The notes under the pieces: model-generated | Databases searched by the model: none | What the model saw: the letters and a program-made list of their open reading frames with translations, nothing else | What the model was told of the DNA's origin: nothing | Origin: JAYWIG01 sp043789035 | GTDB lineage: Bacteria; Pseudomonadota; Gammaproteobacteria; Burkholderiales; Burkholderiaceae_E | Direction: 5' to 3' | NCBI GenBank assembly: GCA_043789035.1 | Contig: JAYWIG010000358.1 | Span: 1 to 23,381 of the forward strand | DNA length: 23,381 nucleotides | Position numbers and translations under genes: made by a program | Shown here: in pieces, positions 15,123 through 23,381 of the stretch | Layout: each line of letters begins with the position of its first letter | Numbering within the stretch: position 1 is the stretch's first letter

Positions 15123-15840
15123 TACTGCACCCAAAAGCAATGCACCCGCCCTTTCGGTGAATGGTTTGTATTCAGGCTACGGCCCGACGGTCGTATTAGA
15201 AGACGTGAGCTTTTCCTTGCCTGAACGTGGCGCGCTCGCTTTGTTAGGACGCAATGGTGTTGGCAAAACCACCTTGCTCGCTAGCATCATGGGGCATACC
15301 ACTTTTCATGGCGGTGGCATTTCGTTCAAAGGCAAAAACATCGAGAAAGTTGAAGTACATGAACGCTCGCGTATGGGCATTGGTTACGTACCGCAAACAC
15401 GCGATGTTTTTCAGTCGCTTACCATCGAAGAAAACTTAAAAGTTGCCGCGCGAAAAGGCAAATGGTCGCTAGAGCGGGTATATGAATTATTCCCACGCTT
15501 AGCCGAACGCCGAAGTAACATGGGTAACCAAATTTCTGGTGGCGAGCAACAAATGTTATCAATTGGGCGCGCCTTAATGGGCGACCCTTCATTGCTATTG
15601 CTTGATGAGCCCCTTGAAGGTTTAGCGCCCATCATCGTGCAATCGCTTTTAGAGAGTATCGGCAAACTGATTCGAGAAGAAGCGCTTACCGTGATCTTGG
15701 TCGAGCAATCGGCTAAGCTAGCCTTACAAGTGACCCAGACTGCACTTGTACTGAATCGCGGCCGAATCGCATTTTCTGGTACCAGTGCGGAACTATTGGC
15801 CGACCCAGATCGATTGAGTTCGTTGGTGATGGCGCACTAG
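15115..15840 (+). CDS. LivF-type ABC transporter ATP-binding protein
   Basis: This is a 241-residue second ATPase of the importer. Walker A is GRNGVGKTT (45-53), the Q-loop is GYVPQTRDVFQSLTIEENL (Gln94), the signature is ISGGEQQMLSIGRAL (140-154), Walker B is LLLLDEPLEGLAP (Glu166) and the switch segment is VEQSA in place of histidine, as in LivF generally. The ATG at 15115 has AGGTGA five bases before it and overlaps the LivG-type stop by eight bases; an in-frame GTG at 15106 would add three residues but lacks a ribosome-binding site. It is the last gene of the operon. The stop lies eight bases from the end of a convergent gene, and I see no strong terminator between them. Confidence 0.9.
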   Translation: MSNTAPKSNAPALSVNGLYSGYGPTVVLEDVSFSLPERGALALLGRNGVGKTTLLASIMGHTTFHGGGISFKGKNIEKVEVHERSRMGIGYVPQTRDVFQSLTIEENLKVAARKGKWSLERVYELFPRLAERRSNMGNQISGGEQQMLSIGRALMGDPSLLLLDEPLEGLAPIIVQSLLESIGKLIREEALTVILVEQSAKLALQVTQTALVLNRGRIAFSGTSAELLADPDRLSSLVMAH

Positions 15841-15848
15841 GCGCAATG

Positions 15849-16817
15849 CTACGGCTTTATATTTGCGTCCTTAATCACCTTCGCCCACTTTGCGATGTAC
15901 GCCTTCAAGAAAGACGCAAGTTCTTGAGACGAGCTGACCTTAGGTTGAATATCAAGTGCAATCAACTTTTCTTTGTATTCCGCTGAGTTCACCGCATCCT
16001 GAATATCTTTATTGAGCTTTTGCAAAACCGCAGGCGAAGTTTTAGCCGGGGCAAAGAAGCCTAACCAAATCGTCGTTTCATATCCCGTTACCCCCTCTTC
16101 TGCAATAGTCGGTAATTCAGGCAAGGTTGGGTAACGCTTTAAGCTGGCAACTCCCAAGGCTCGCAACTTGCCCGCCTTCACGTTGGGAATAGCCGAAGAA
16201 GTGTTATCGAACATAACTTGCACATGCCCCGCTAAAACATCTTGAATCGCGGGGGCAGCACCCTTGTACGGAATATGCGTCCATTCAATTCCTGTTTGCG
16301 CGGCGAACAACTCTGCACCCAGATGATAGGTGCTGCCAATACCGGAGGATGCATACGAAAGCCTATGCGGGTTCGCCTTTGCGTAAGCGACTAACTCTTT
16401 CACGTTTTTTGCCGGAACACTAGGGTGAATAACCAATAAATTCTCTATAGTCGCGATGAGTGAAATCGGGACGAAATCGTTTACTGGGTCGTATGTCAGG
16501 TTCGGCGTGAGGTTCGGGCTAGCGGCCATGATGCTGCTGGTGCCAAGTAACAGTGTATCGCCATCGGGCGCAGCCTTCGCGACGAAGGTTGCCCCTATGC
16601 TGCCAGTGCCACCCACTCGATTTTCGACAATTACATTTCGCTTTAATGAGGTGGCCAGCTTAGGCGCTAAGACCCTTGCCAGAATATCGGTTGGCCCACC
16701 AGCTGCGAAGGGCACAACAATGCGCATGACTTTGTCGCCGCTTGATTGTGCAGACGCTTCAAACGTCGAGACTTGCAACGCAGCAAAAATCAAAATTAAA
16801 CCAGTTATTTTTCTCAA
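15849..16817 (-). CDS. Bug/TctC-family periplasmic solute-binding protein (first copy)
   Basis: This is a 322-residue binding protein of the Bug/TctC family, which captures carboxylates and related anions. A signal peptide (residues 1-23, ending EASA) precedes the family start VMRIVVPFAAGGPTDILARVLAPKL. Further marks are VIVENRVGGTGSIGATFVAKAAPDGDTLLLG, NPHRLSYASSGIGSTYHLGAELF and HIPYKGAAPAIQDVLAGHVQVMFD. The start is TTG at 16817, supported by GGAG six bases upstream and by the signal peptide placement. No TctA/TctB membrane genes are near. It follows the second Bug gene after 25 bases and lies in a cluster with D-tartrate dehydratase, so tartrate or a similar hydroxy-acid is a reasonable but unproved ligand. 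Confidence 0.88.
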   Translation of the reverse strand: MRKITGLILIFAALQVSTFEASAQSSGDKVMRIVVPFAAGGPTDILARVLAPKLATSLKRNVIVENRVGGTGSIGATFVAKAAPDGDTLLLGTSSIMAASPNLTPNLTYDPVNDFVPISLIATIENLLVIHPSVPAKNVKELVAYAKANPHRLSYASSGIGSTYHLGAELFAAQTGIEWTHIPYKGAAPAIQDVLAGHVQVMFDNTSSAIPNVKAGKLRALGVASLKRYPTLPELPTIAEEGVTGYETTIWLGFFAPAKTSPAVLQKLNKDIQDAVNSAEYKEKLIALDIQPKVSSSQELASFLKAYIAKWAKVIKDANIKP

Positions 16818-16842
16818 GGTACGCTCCAGGTTTACTCGTTTG

Positions 16843-17820
16843 TTAATCTAGTTTTGCACCCGAATCACGCACCGCTTTACCCCATTTCTCAGTGTCTTCA
16901 AGCACCACTTTACTGAATGTTTCTAACGATGAAGTCATAACATCTGCTCCTAGAGCGGCAAACTTCTCGCTAATTTCTTTTGTTGCCAAAACCTTGGCAA
17001 TATCGGCATTCATCGCTTTGACTATCGCAGGCGGTGTCGCCGATGGCACGAAGAACGCAAACCAAGAATCAATGTTTAAAGCTTTGTAGCCAGCTTCACC
17101 AAAAGTCGGAACATCGCTAAGCGCGGAGGCTCGCTTGGTCGCGGCGGCAGCTAAGGCACGAACAGAACCTGTCTTGATGTGCTGAATGACTGAAGGTGCG
17201 CTCGCTACGAAGGCCTGTACTTGACCTCCTATTAAATCTGTGAGTGCACCAGCAGCACCCTTGTACGGAACGTGAGTCATTTTGATACCAGCTGCGCTGT
17301 TAAACATCTCGCCAATTAAGTGATTCACCGAACCATTACCCGATGAGGCCATATTGATTGCATCAGGGTTTGCTTTGGCATAAGCAACAAACTCAGCCAA
17401 GTTTTTCGCTGGCACTTTCGGATTCACAACTAAGATAAATGGCAGAGTTGCTAGCGCGGCGAGAGGTGTTAAATCTTTAGCGGTGTCGAAGGGCAAGCTT
17501 TTATACAACCAAGGGTTAATGGCGTGAGTACCCGAGTAGCTCATCAACCAGGTGTATCCATCGGGTGCAGCTTTGGCAACGGTATCGCTACCTATCGTGC
17601 CGCCCGCACCGGCGCGATTTTCAACAATGACTCGTTGGTTCCATTTCGTGCCAAGCTCTTGTGCCATGATGCGTGACAAACCATCTGAGGCTCCGCCAGT
17701 AGTTTGCGGAACAACAATCTTTACAGGCTTGGAAGGAAAAGCTGGGGTTTGTGCCAATAAAGACGGTGTAGCTGCAAACGCAGGTAAAGCGGCAAGAATT
17801 TGGCGGCGGTTGGTATTCAT
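16843..17820 (-). CDS. Bug/TctC-family periplasmic solute-binding protein (second copy)
   Basis: This is a 325-residue Bug/TctC binding protein. The N-terminus MNTNRRQILAALPAFAATPSLLAQ carries paired arginines before a hydrophobic core, so export may use the Tat route; AQTPAFPSKPVKIVVPQTTGG follows. The family segments RVIVENRAGAGGTIGSDTVAKAAPDGYTWLM, INMASSGNGSVNHLIGEMF and HVPYKGAAGALTDLIGGQVQAF are clear. I use the ATG at 17820 because the signal sequence then starts normally; an upstream ATG at 17865 overlaps the remnant stop of the pseudogene. The two Bug proteins are clearly diverged from each other, so this is not a recent duplication. The ribosome-binding site is weak. Confidence 0.88.
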   Translation of the reverse strand: MNTNRRQILAALPAFAATPSLLAQTPAFPSKPVKIVVPQTTGGASDGLSRIMAQELGTKWNQRVIVENRAGAGGTIGSDTVAKAAPDGYTWLMSYSGTHAINPWLYKSLPFDTAKDLTPLAALATLPFILVVNPKVPAKNLAEFVAYAKANPDAINMASSGNGSVNHLIGEMFNSAAGIKMTHVPYKGAAGALTDLIGGQVQAFVASAPSVIQHIKTGSVRALAAAATKRASALSDVPTFGEAGYKALNIDSWFAFFVPSATPPAIVKAMNADIAKVLATKEISEKFAALGADVMTSSLETFSKVVLEDTEKWGKAVRDSGAKLD

Positions 17821-17861
17821 AGTGTTACTTTTTAAAAAATTGCATTGAGATAAATAGTAAA

Positions 17862-18460
17862 TCATTCGCTAATTGCAGGCGCAACAGTTGCACCTTGAAT
17901 TCGATGCAGCAAGGCCACGAGATTTAGGCAAACCCATGGCTTGCTGAATCACCATGAAACGCCCCGGTAGAAGTCGTAACCCAAGGAAACGTGTCATATT
18001 AGCTTCAAGTTGCTGCTTCACCCCGGCAGTAACTTCAAAACCTTGCGAAACAAACTCTTCGACAACGGCGGGCGAAGTGCTGGCTCTCACGATTTGCGCT
18101 TGCTTTAACTCCCTAGTGAGATACAAATCATAAGCACTTCCTTTGCCAACAACTACCCGATTGTGAATTACATCGACTTCGTCGTTTAATCCTATAGCAG
18201 AACTCTCACGAACCAAGTAACAATCTTCAATGTGCATATAAGCTGCGGTAAATGAAATGCCTTCACCACGCAGTGGATCAATTGCGAAAAAACCGATATC
18301 AGCCTTTTCTTGAGTTACCGCTTCAACCGATTTACCGGCGGCATCAAAAACAACCATTATGAACCCTGCAACGGGATAAGATGAACGCGTAGTTTCAGTT
18401 ATGCAAAGTACTCGGGGCAAAGCATTACTGAAGCAAGCAGTAGCTCTACCTGCGAAGCAT
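17862..18460 (-). pseudogene. Decayed amino-acid-type ABC binding protein (SBP_bac_3-like) remnant
   Basis: The frame running from about 18420 to 17869 encodes a type-II periplasmic binding domain without its N-terminus: VVFDAAGKSVEAVTQEKADIGFFAIDPLR, SFTAAYMHIEDCYLVRE, VVVGKGSAYDLYLTREL, AGVKQQLEAN and LPGRFMVIQQAMGLPKSRG. Intact relatives, about 260 residues as I recall, have some 60 residues before VFDAAGK; here a short unrelated stretch precedes it. At the other end the frame finishes in a cysteine-rich nonsense tail, but the neighbouring frame reads IQGATVAPAISE then TGA (17862-17864), the normal C-terminus of the family. So about 35-40 codons were lost after KSRG, with a frameshift. An ATG overlapping the tarD stop (TGATG at 18458-18462) runs into a TAG after four codons. 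The gene is therefore doubly damaged. Confidence 0.72.
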
Positions 18461-19626
18461 CACGCTGATACTTCTTGCATCACCTTATAGAGATCTGCTT
18501 TGCCTTCAAAGCCAATACCCGGCAAATCGGGCATTGTGATGTAGCTATTTTCAACCTTCACACCGTCTGGAAAACCACCGAAAGGCTGGAATAAATCGGG
18601 GTAGCTTTCATTACCTCCTAGACCTAAACCAGCGGCGATGTTGAGCGACATTTGATGCCCGCCATGTGGCACACAGCGATTGGCCGACCAGCCATGTTGT
18701 TTAAGCATGTCAAGCGTCCTCAAATACTCAACTAGACCATAACTTAACGCGCAATCGAACTGCAAATAATCACGATCTGGCCGCATACCGCCGTAGCGAA
18801 TCAGGTTTCGAGCATCTTGCATCGAAAACAAATTTTCACCCGTGGCCATCGGGTTTTTATAGTAATTTCTTAAAGCCGCTTGTAGCTCGAAATCTAGCGG
18901 CTCTCCGGCCTCTTCATACCAGAACAAATCATATTGCGATAAGGCCTTGGCATATTGAATAGCAGTATCTAAATCGAAACGGCCATTTGCATCAACACAG
19001 AGTTTCTGACCATCGCCTAAAATGCTTAAGACCGAATCTATACGACGCAAATCTTCATCGAGCGAAGCACCACCAATTTTTTTCTTCACCACACTATAAC
19101 CACGGTCAAGATAGCCGCGCATCTCGTCTTTTAGCTTGCCATGATCTTGGCCGGGGTGGTAATAGCCCCCAGCCGCATACACAAACACTTTGCGATTTGG
19201 AGTGCCATTGCCATAACGATCTGCAAGTAGTTGAAAAAGTGGTTTACCTTCGATCTTGGCAACAGCATCCCATATCGCCATGTCCATCGTACCGATAGCG
19301 ACGGAACGTTCTCCATGGCCACCGGGTTTCTCGTTCTTGAACATCGCATCCCAAATTTTATGGGGATCTAGATTTTCCCCTGTGCTGTCAATTAACGTAT
19401 CAGGATCAGCTTCTAAAATGCGTGGAATAAAACGCTCTCGCATCAACATGCCTTGACCGTAACGTCCATTGGAGTTAAAGCCATAGCCGACCACCGGCTT
19501 GCCATCTTGAATCACATCCGTGATGACGGCAACTAGGCTTAAGGTCATTTTGCTAAAGTCGATATAGGCGTTACGTATCGATGAGCTAATGGGAAAAGTT
19601 TTTTCGCGAATTTCTACAATTTTCAT
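18460..19626 (-). CDS. tarD: D(-)-tartrate dehydratase (enolase / mandelate racemase superfamily)
   Basis: This is a 388-residue enolase-superfamily enzyme that dehydrates D-tartrate to oxaloacetate with Mg2+. The sequence follows the Bradyrhizobium TarD, as I recall it, over its whole length: SSIRNAYIDFSKMT, VVGYGFNSNGRYGQG, NEKPGGHGERSVAIGT, MRPDRDYLQFDCALSYGL and the C-terminal MPDLPGIGFEGK. Catalytic residues are all present: the KxK motif VVKKKIGG (Lys181, Lys183 as base), the metal ligands Asp212 (VDANGRF), Glu238 (WYEE) and Glu264 (TGEN), and His321 in PHGGHQMS as the acid. Only 19 bases separate it from the outer-membrane protein gene upstream. A related sugar-acid dehydratase activity cannot be excluded, but the motif match is strong. 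Confidence 0.88.
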   Translation of the reverse strand: MKIVEIREKTFPISSSIRNAYIDFSKMTLSLVAVITDVIQDGKPVVGYGFNSNGRYGQGMLMRERFIPRILEADPDTLIDSTGENLDPHKIWDAMFKNEKPGGHGERSVAIGTMDMAIWDAVAKIEGKPLFQLLADRYGNGTPNRKVFVYAAGGYYHPGQDHGKLKDEMRGYLDRGYSVVKKKIGGASLDEDLRRIDSVLSILGDGQKLCVDANGRFDLDTAIQYAKALSQYDLFWYEEAGEPLDFELQAALRNYYKNPMATGENLFSMQDARNLIRYGGMRPDRDYLQFDCALSYGLVEYLRTLDMLKQHGWSANRCVPHGGHQMSLNIAAGLGLGGNESYPDLFQPFGGFPDGVKVENSYITMPDLPGIGFEGKADLYKVMQEVSA

Positions 19627-19645
19627 GCCATTATTCTACCGACCA

Positions 19646-22600
19646 CTAGCGCACGCCTTGCGAAAGCGCTGCTGCCACCGGACGCGAAAGGCCCAACATC
19701 TTTTCGTCAAACAACATACGTAACGTCACTACAAACCCCTTGGCATGCTGATTACTGCCAAAGAAATCCGCGTCTCGAATGCCTCTGAAGTTGTAACCAA
19801 CGAGAACCATCGCGTTTTCTATCGGTTTAACACCAACTGAAACGCCAAAACTGGTATTGCTTACGCCACTTGAGAATGACGCCGCGTAAACAGCATTAGC
19901 TCCTACATCGAAATACTTATTAATGGGCTGTCGAACCTCGCTGCTCACCACGGCGAAGCTAGTGCCATAGGCCTGAGCATCAATGCTTTCTAAAACTCTT
20001 TTGTAACCGGCGCGATTAAGCCACTCGAACCCACTTCGATCCAAGTAGTTCCAGTGCATAGACAGCAAGGCACGCTTACCAACTTGATTCGATAGAGAAG
20101 AAGCGTTCGCGGTCTGCCCAATGTAACCAATGCCAACTGGCGCACCCGCACTTGTTCCTATCGCTTGAGTATTACTAGTACTGTTATTGTCAATCCAGTC
20201 CAACCTCGACAGGACTGTCCATGGGGACTCCAAGCGCCTAACCGCATGTGCAAGTGATAACTGCACACTCGAGTGGGCGTCAGTGGCGAGCTGCGCAATA
20301 CGCGCAGTACCGATAATGTGCATGCCATCATCCAATTTTCTTGATACGCCGCCAGCGAACAAATTTCTGCCATCCGCAGCAATGCGTTTTTCGAATCGCA
20401 TAAAACCGTTCCACGGATCAGTCGCATAGGACAAGGTTGCTCCTACAGTCGTAAAGTTATCGAGCTGAGTTCCGGAGAGCGGGTTCAAGGCAACCAAACC
20501 AGTGCTCGCCGTAGGCGTAAATTGACTTCCCGAAATGCGTCTGGCCATTGTTAATTGCGAGTTTAGCGTCCAAGAATCATCTAACTTAGAGGTCTGGAGC
20601 AACGAATTCTTAAAGACTGTATTGTCGCCATCACTCCATTGTCTATGAATAAGGCCGGTCTGCATTTCGGAACCTGACCAAGGTCTGTATTTGACGCCCG
20701 CACTCAGCGCCGAGGTTCTCGTGTCCGAAAACGTCCAAGTTTGGCCTGCTGTCAATGCGAAAGCTTGCGATAAACGATAGTCGCCTTCGATAGTTAAGCG
20801 ATTTGGGAAAAGTGAAGCGCCACTGCTCTCACCGATCTCGGCCCCAGCACGCAGACCCCATTTTTGATCTAGCGATAAATATCCAACGCTGCCCAAAATT
20901 TGCGCTATCTGTGAAGTCGCTCCAAGACTAACTTTTTCTCGCCCGAGGCGAAAACCAAACGACCCTTGCCAAGCATTTTCAATATGGCTCACCCGGAATT
21001 GCACAACATCGGCTTGTTGGCCAGTGCTGATTCTTTCCTGATGGCTGACCTGCGTATCAATTCGCGATGTTGGCGAGTACTTAAAGCGAGCATCAGCGCC
21101 AAAGGTTTGTATATCGGCAGTGCTAACTGGTTGCTCATTAAGCCCATAGAATGAACCAGTTCGGCGATAGTAGGCACGGGCATTCAGGTCGGCCGAATCA
21201 TGACGAACTTCTGCCAATACTGCATCACTTTTTAACGTGCCGAGTATATCTTGTCGCGATGATTTACCAGCTTCGAATCTAGCCGTAGTGGCATCACCCA
21301 ACTTTACTTTTACATCAACCGAGCCCAAGTTGCCGCCACGAGAAGTGTCGTTGTCTTTTACTAGCGTAAGCCCCAGCTCAACATCTTGACTAGGTTTAAA
21401 GGCAGCTCTACCCCCTATTGTTTGGCTATCGCTACCAAAATTCTCAGTAGAGTATTCAATTTCAATTGTCACAGGATTGAGTGCAACATCGAAGGAGGCC
21501 TGCGGTTGCGCCAAAAATAGCTGGCCAGAAATGTAATCGACCGTGTAATCCGCAACACGGGTAAGTATTCGCTCGCTAAGTATATTCCCGGCGTCTAGTC
21601 GATCTCTAGTTAACACCCGAACTCGATCAGTGAAAGGAACAACCGATTGGTTAGAAAGTTTCCAACTGCCGGTTGTACCGTCAGCCCTGAAAAGATCTCG
21701 GTGAAAGCTGGTTAAGTTCTGCATTGCAAACGCGGTGTAGACGAATTTCTCACCTTGCCAAGAGCTTTTTAAGCCGTACATGGCTTTTGCATAGCGGCCA
21801 AGCTCTGTCGATGTTAAGCCAGAGTTGCTGTTACCAAGCAAGGCAATGAATGTCGATTTTTCGATTTTCAAGTACAACCGGCCCTTTGAAGGCGTTTCAA
21901 TACCGCCTTGCGACTGATCGCTATACACGGTGTAAAAAGGTGCAACAGCTATGGCTTGGGCAGACGAACCAATAGCAACTGCAGTCGGACGTTTGGTATT
22001 GTCATAAGCCATAGTCAGCAGAGCATCGCCAGGAATAGTTCCTTTGGCGTACAACGCAATTCGCGAACCATATATTTCAGGTGGGTCTGCAGTAATACCA
22101 CTGGCATTGTTTAAAGACTCTAAAAGCTTCTTACTCGTGGGCGATGTTTCAGCAAAGCCCACGACAATCCATTCTCGTTGATCCGCCTGCAGCCATGCAC
22201 GTAAAACTTGTGTGCGACCTAGGCCAAAGTTAAAGAGAATTTCCACTTCACCGCTATTGGTCGTTGGCGCTAAAGTAATCTGTGCGATGCCATCATTACC
22301 GACTACATATCTGGGCGAACTAGTTGTTACCGAGGCAAGTGGGTTTTTAGCTAAATTATCTGCAACAGTCAGGACGATATAAGGTGCATTAAGCGAGAAC
22401 TCACCGGTAATATCTTTTCGAACCGGCTGATCTTTCGCATCGAAAAGCTTAACCGCAAGTACGGCCGGATCGCGCCCGTTTGCTACTAACCGCGATTGAG
22501 CCGCGACGAATTCAGCACGAACTGGTGCAGTTGCAAGATGCAGTATTTGATTAAGTTCAGCAAGTTGAGCATTGTTACTATCAAAAACTTTTGCGACGAA

Positions 22601-23381
22601 ACGATTCTCCCCATTGACTAAATGTACATTGCGCCAAAGCGTCGTTGCCATCTTGCCGCTATCGCCAACCTTAGGCCCCACCCGAGTACCCTCAAAATGA
22701 AATCCGGGCACTGGTTTGCCTTGGTGCTCAAGTTCAACTCTTTGCCCTTCGGCATGGGCAATCATAAAACTTTGGTAACCTTCAGCAGCTACCGTGCCTT
22801 CGTTAGGAAAAACCCAAGCAGGTTGCAAACTATTTCGCCTCCAAGCCATTTGCTCAGCTCGCGCAAGGAGCTCTCCACCAGAATGAACCCCATTTAGATT
22901 CACAGGATCAATGCTCGCCGCTTGCAGAGTGGTAATCGATCTCCGATTATTCGTTCCTGCACTTTCAGTGTAGAAATCAACTCGATTCAGCGAACCGGGA
23001 CGCACATCAACTGTGTGAGCCATATTAGACGCGCTTCGTCTCGGATCGTTATGGCAGGGGATGATTTTCTGCCCGCGGGGTAGCGATAAAGCATCAAGCC
23101 TCACCATATTTGTCCCAGCTTGAACGCCTTCAATATGCCATTTTCCATCACCATCAGTAATAGCGAATTTACCGTCCTGCATTAAAATTTTTGCGCCTCT
23201 TAGGCCCTTCACAGTCTTTTGATTGCCTTCACTATCTGTCGAGCAACCGCCCTCGAAAACCGTTCCCAAAAGTATTGCTCTTGAGAGCAATATATCGTCA
23301 ATAATTCTTACGACAGCATTGGCTGTATTGCTATTCGTGCCCCCACCTTTCGCATAGGCCTCATTTACCGCTGGCAGCAAT
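19646..23381 (-). CDS. Very large outer-membrane / surface protein (5' end outside the window)
   Basis: At least 1244 residues are visible, and the frame is open at the right edge, so the N-terminus lies beyond it. Near the visible start is a carboxypeptidase-regulatory-like fold (GLRGAKILMQDGKFAITD and DGKWHIEGVQAGTNMVRLD). Next comes an Ig-like/beta-sandwich stretch (WVFPNEGTVAAEGYQSFM, FEGTRVGPKVGDSGKMAT, NGENRFVAKVFD). A middle region follows with YTVYSDQS, GRLYLKIEKSTF, LGRYAKAMYGLK and a VRVLTRDRLD module. From about residue 690 on, alternating short strands and turns (QVSHQERIS, FGFRLGREKVSLG, TLEGDYRLS-type repeats) look like an outer-membrane beta-barrel ending in GFVVTLRMLF. Related long proteins in proteobacteria carry DUF11 repeats upstream. 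Adhesion or envelope roles are guesses; I do not recognise a specific function. Confidence 0.7.
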   Translation of the reverse strand, partial: LLPAVNEAYAKGGGTNSNTANAVVRIIDDILLSRAILLGTVFEGGCSTDSEGNQKTVKGLRGAKILMQDGKFAITDGDGKWHIEGVQAGTNMVRLDALSLPRGQKIIPCHNDPRRSASNMAHTVDVRPGSLNRVDFYTESAGTNNRRSITTLQAASIDPVNLNGVHSGGELLARAEQMAWRRNSLQPAWVFPNEGTVAAEGYQSFMIAHAEGQRVELEHQGKPVPGFHFEGTRVGPKVGDSGKMATTLWRNVHLVNGENRFVAKVFDSNNAQLAELNQILHLATAPVRAEFVAAQSRLVANGRDPAVLAVKLFDAKDQPVRKDITGEFSLNAPYIVLTVADNLAKNPLASVTTSSPRYVVGNDGIAQITLAPTTNSGEVEILFNFGLGRTQVLRAWLQADQREWIVVGFAETSPTSKKLLESLNNASGITADPPEIYGSRIALYAKGTIPGDALLTMAYDNTKRPTAVAIGSSAQAIAVAPFYTVYSDQSQGGIETPSKGRLYLKIEKSTFIALLGNSNSGLTSTELGRYAKAMYGLKSSWQGEKFVYTAFAMQNLTSFHRDLFRADGTTGSWKLSNQSVVPFTDRVRVLTRDRLDAGNILSERILTRVADYTVDYISGQLFLAQPQASFDVALNPVTIEIEYSTENFGSDSQTIGGRAAFKPSQDVELGLTLVKDNDTSRGGNLGSVDVKVKLGDATTARFEAGKSSRQDILGTLKSDAVLAEVRHDSADLNARAYYRRTGSFYGLNEQPVSTADIQTFGADARFKYSPTSRIDTQVSHQERISTGQQADVVQFRVSHIENAWQGSFGFRLGREKVSLGATSQIAQILGSVGYLSLDQKWGLRAGAEIGESSGASLFPNRLTIEGDYRLSQAFALTAGQTWTFSDTRTSALSAGVKYRPWSGSEMQTGLIHRQWSDGDNTVFKNSLLQTSKLDDSWTLNSQLTMARRISGSQFTPTASTGLVALNPLSGTQLDNFTTVGATLSYATDPWNGFMRFEKRIAADGRNLFAGGVSRKLDDGMHIIGTARIAQLATDAHSSVQLSLAHAVRRLESPWTVLSRLDWIDNNSTSNTQAIGTSAGAPVGIGYIGQTANASSLSNQVGKRALLSMHWNYLDRSGFEWLNRAGYKRVLESIDAQAYGTSFAVVSSEVRQPINKYFDVGANAVYAASFSSGVSNTSFGVSVGVKPIENAMVLVGYNFRGIRDADFFGSNQHAKGFVVTLRMLFDEKMLGLSRPVAAALSQGVR

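Noticed and set aside
15841..15870. Bidirectional terminator between the convergent LivF-type and Bug genes
   Set aside because: Only a five-base CGCAA/TTGCG pairing with a long loop is seen, and it has no proper T run, so I do not call it.
16843..17820. Recent tandem duplication of the two Bug genes
   Set aside because: The two proteins differ along their length, including the signal peptides and ligand-loop segments; they are old paralogues or separately acquired.
17862..18460. Mobile element as the cause of the broken gene
   Set aside because: No transposase fragment, terminal inverted repeat or target duplication is visible around the deletion points.
1..23381. CRISPR arrays, tRNA or rRNA genes, prophage or plasmid functions
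   Set aside because: I saw no regularly spaced repeats, no tRNA-like cloverleaf and no phage or plasmid genes; the gaps are too short for most of these.

Overview
The window is gene-dense chromosomal DNA of a Gram-negative bacterium, most likely a betaproteobacterium of the order Burkholderiales. The reasons are two Bug/TctC-type solute-binding proteins, a large outer-membrane protein, D-tartrate dehydratase, a UbiB-type kinase and short intergenic gaps with ATGA overlaps. The GC content is near one half where I counted by hand. The genus cannot be fixed from what I can see. I saw no tRNA, rRNA, transposase, IS end or CRISPR array, and no gene-free stretch is longer than about 165 bases.

Region 1 (1-8956, + strand) is a probable C3-sulfonate catabolic operon. 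It begins with a TauABC-type ABC importer: the end of the binding protein, the ATPase and the permease. A metal-dependent HisD-family dehydrogenase follows that matches HpsN (sulfopropanediol 3-dehydrogenase) best. Next come a DegT-type PLP aminotransferase, a CuyA-like L-cysteate sulfo-lyase, an Asp/Glu-racemase-family enzyme, an alpha/beta hydrolase and a MocR/TauR-type regulator. The chemistry converges on cysteate, which CuyA splits into pyruvate, ammonia and sulfite. The aminotransferase, racemase and hydrolase are not, as far as I know, standard members of the HpsN or CuyA pathways, so this region is the best candidate for something new. One attractive reading is that the true substrate is an amino-sulfonate such as cysteinolic acid, whose oxidation to cysteate copies the histidinol-to-histidine reaction.

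Region 2 (9024-11092, + strand) holds a UbiB/ABC1-family atypical kinase and a small exported HEAT/TPR protein.

Region 3 (11256-15840, + strand) is a complete branched-chain-amino-acid-type (HAAT) ABC importer with genes in the order binding protein, LivH, LivM, LivG, LivF. A strong 13-bp stem-loop follows the binding-protein gene. A similar stem-loop follows the binding-protein gene of region 1.

Region 4 (15849-23381, - strand, convergent with region 3) starts at the right edge. It holds a very large outer-membrane/surface protein cut by the window, then D-tartrate dehydratase (TarD), a decayed amino-acid-type binding-protein pseudogene, and two Bug/TctC binding proteins without membrane subunits. 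The last four look like a small carboxylate (tartrate) utilisation cluster.
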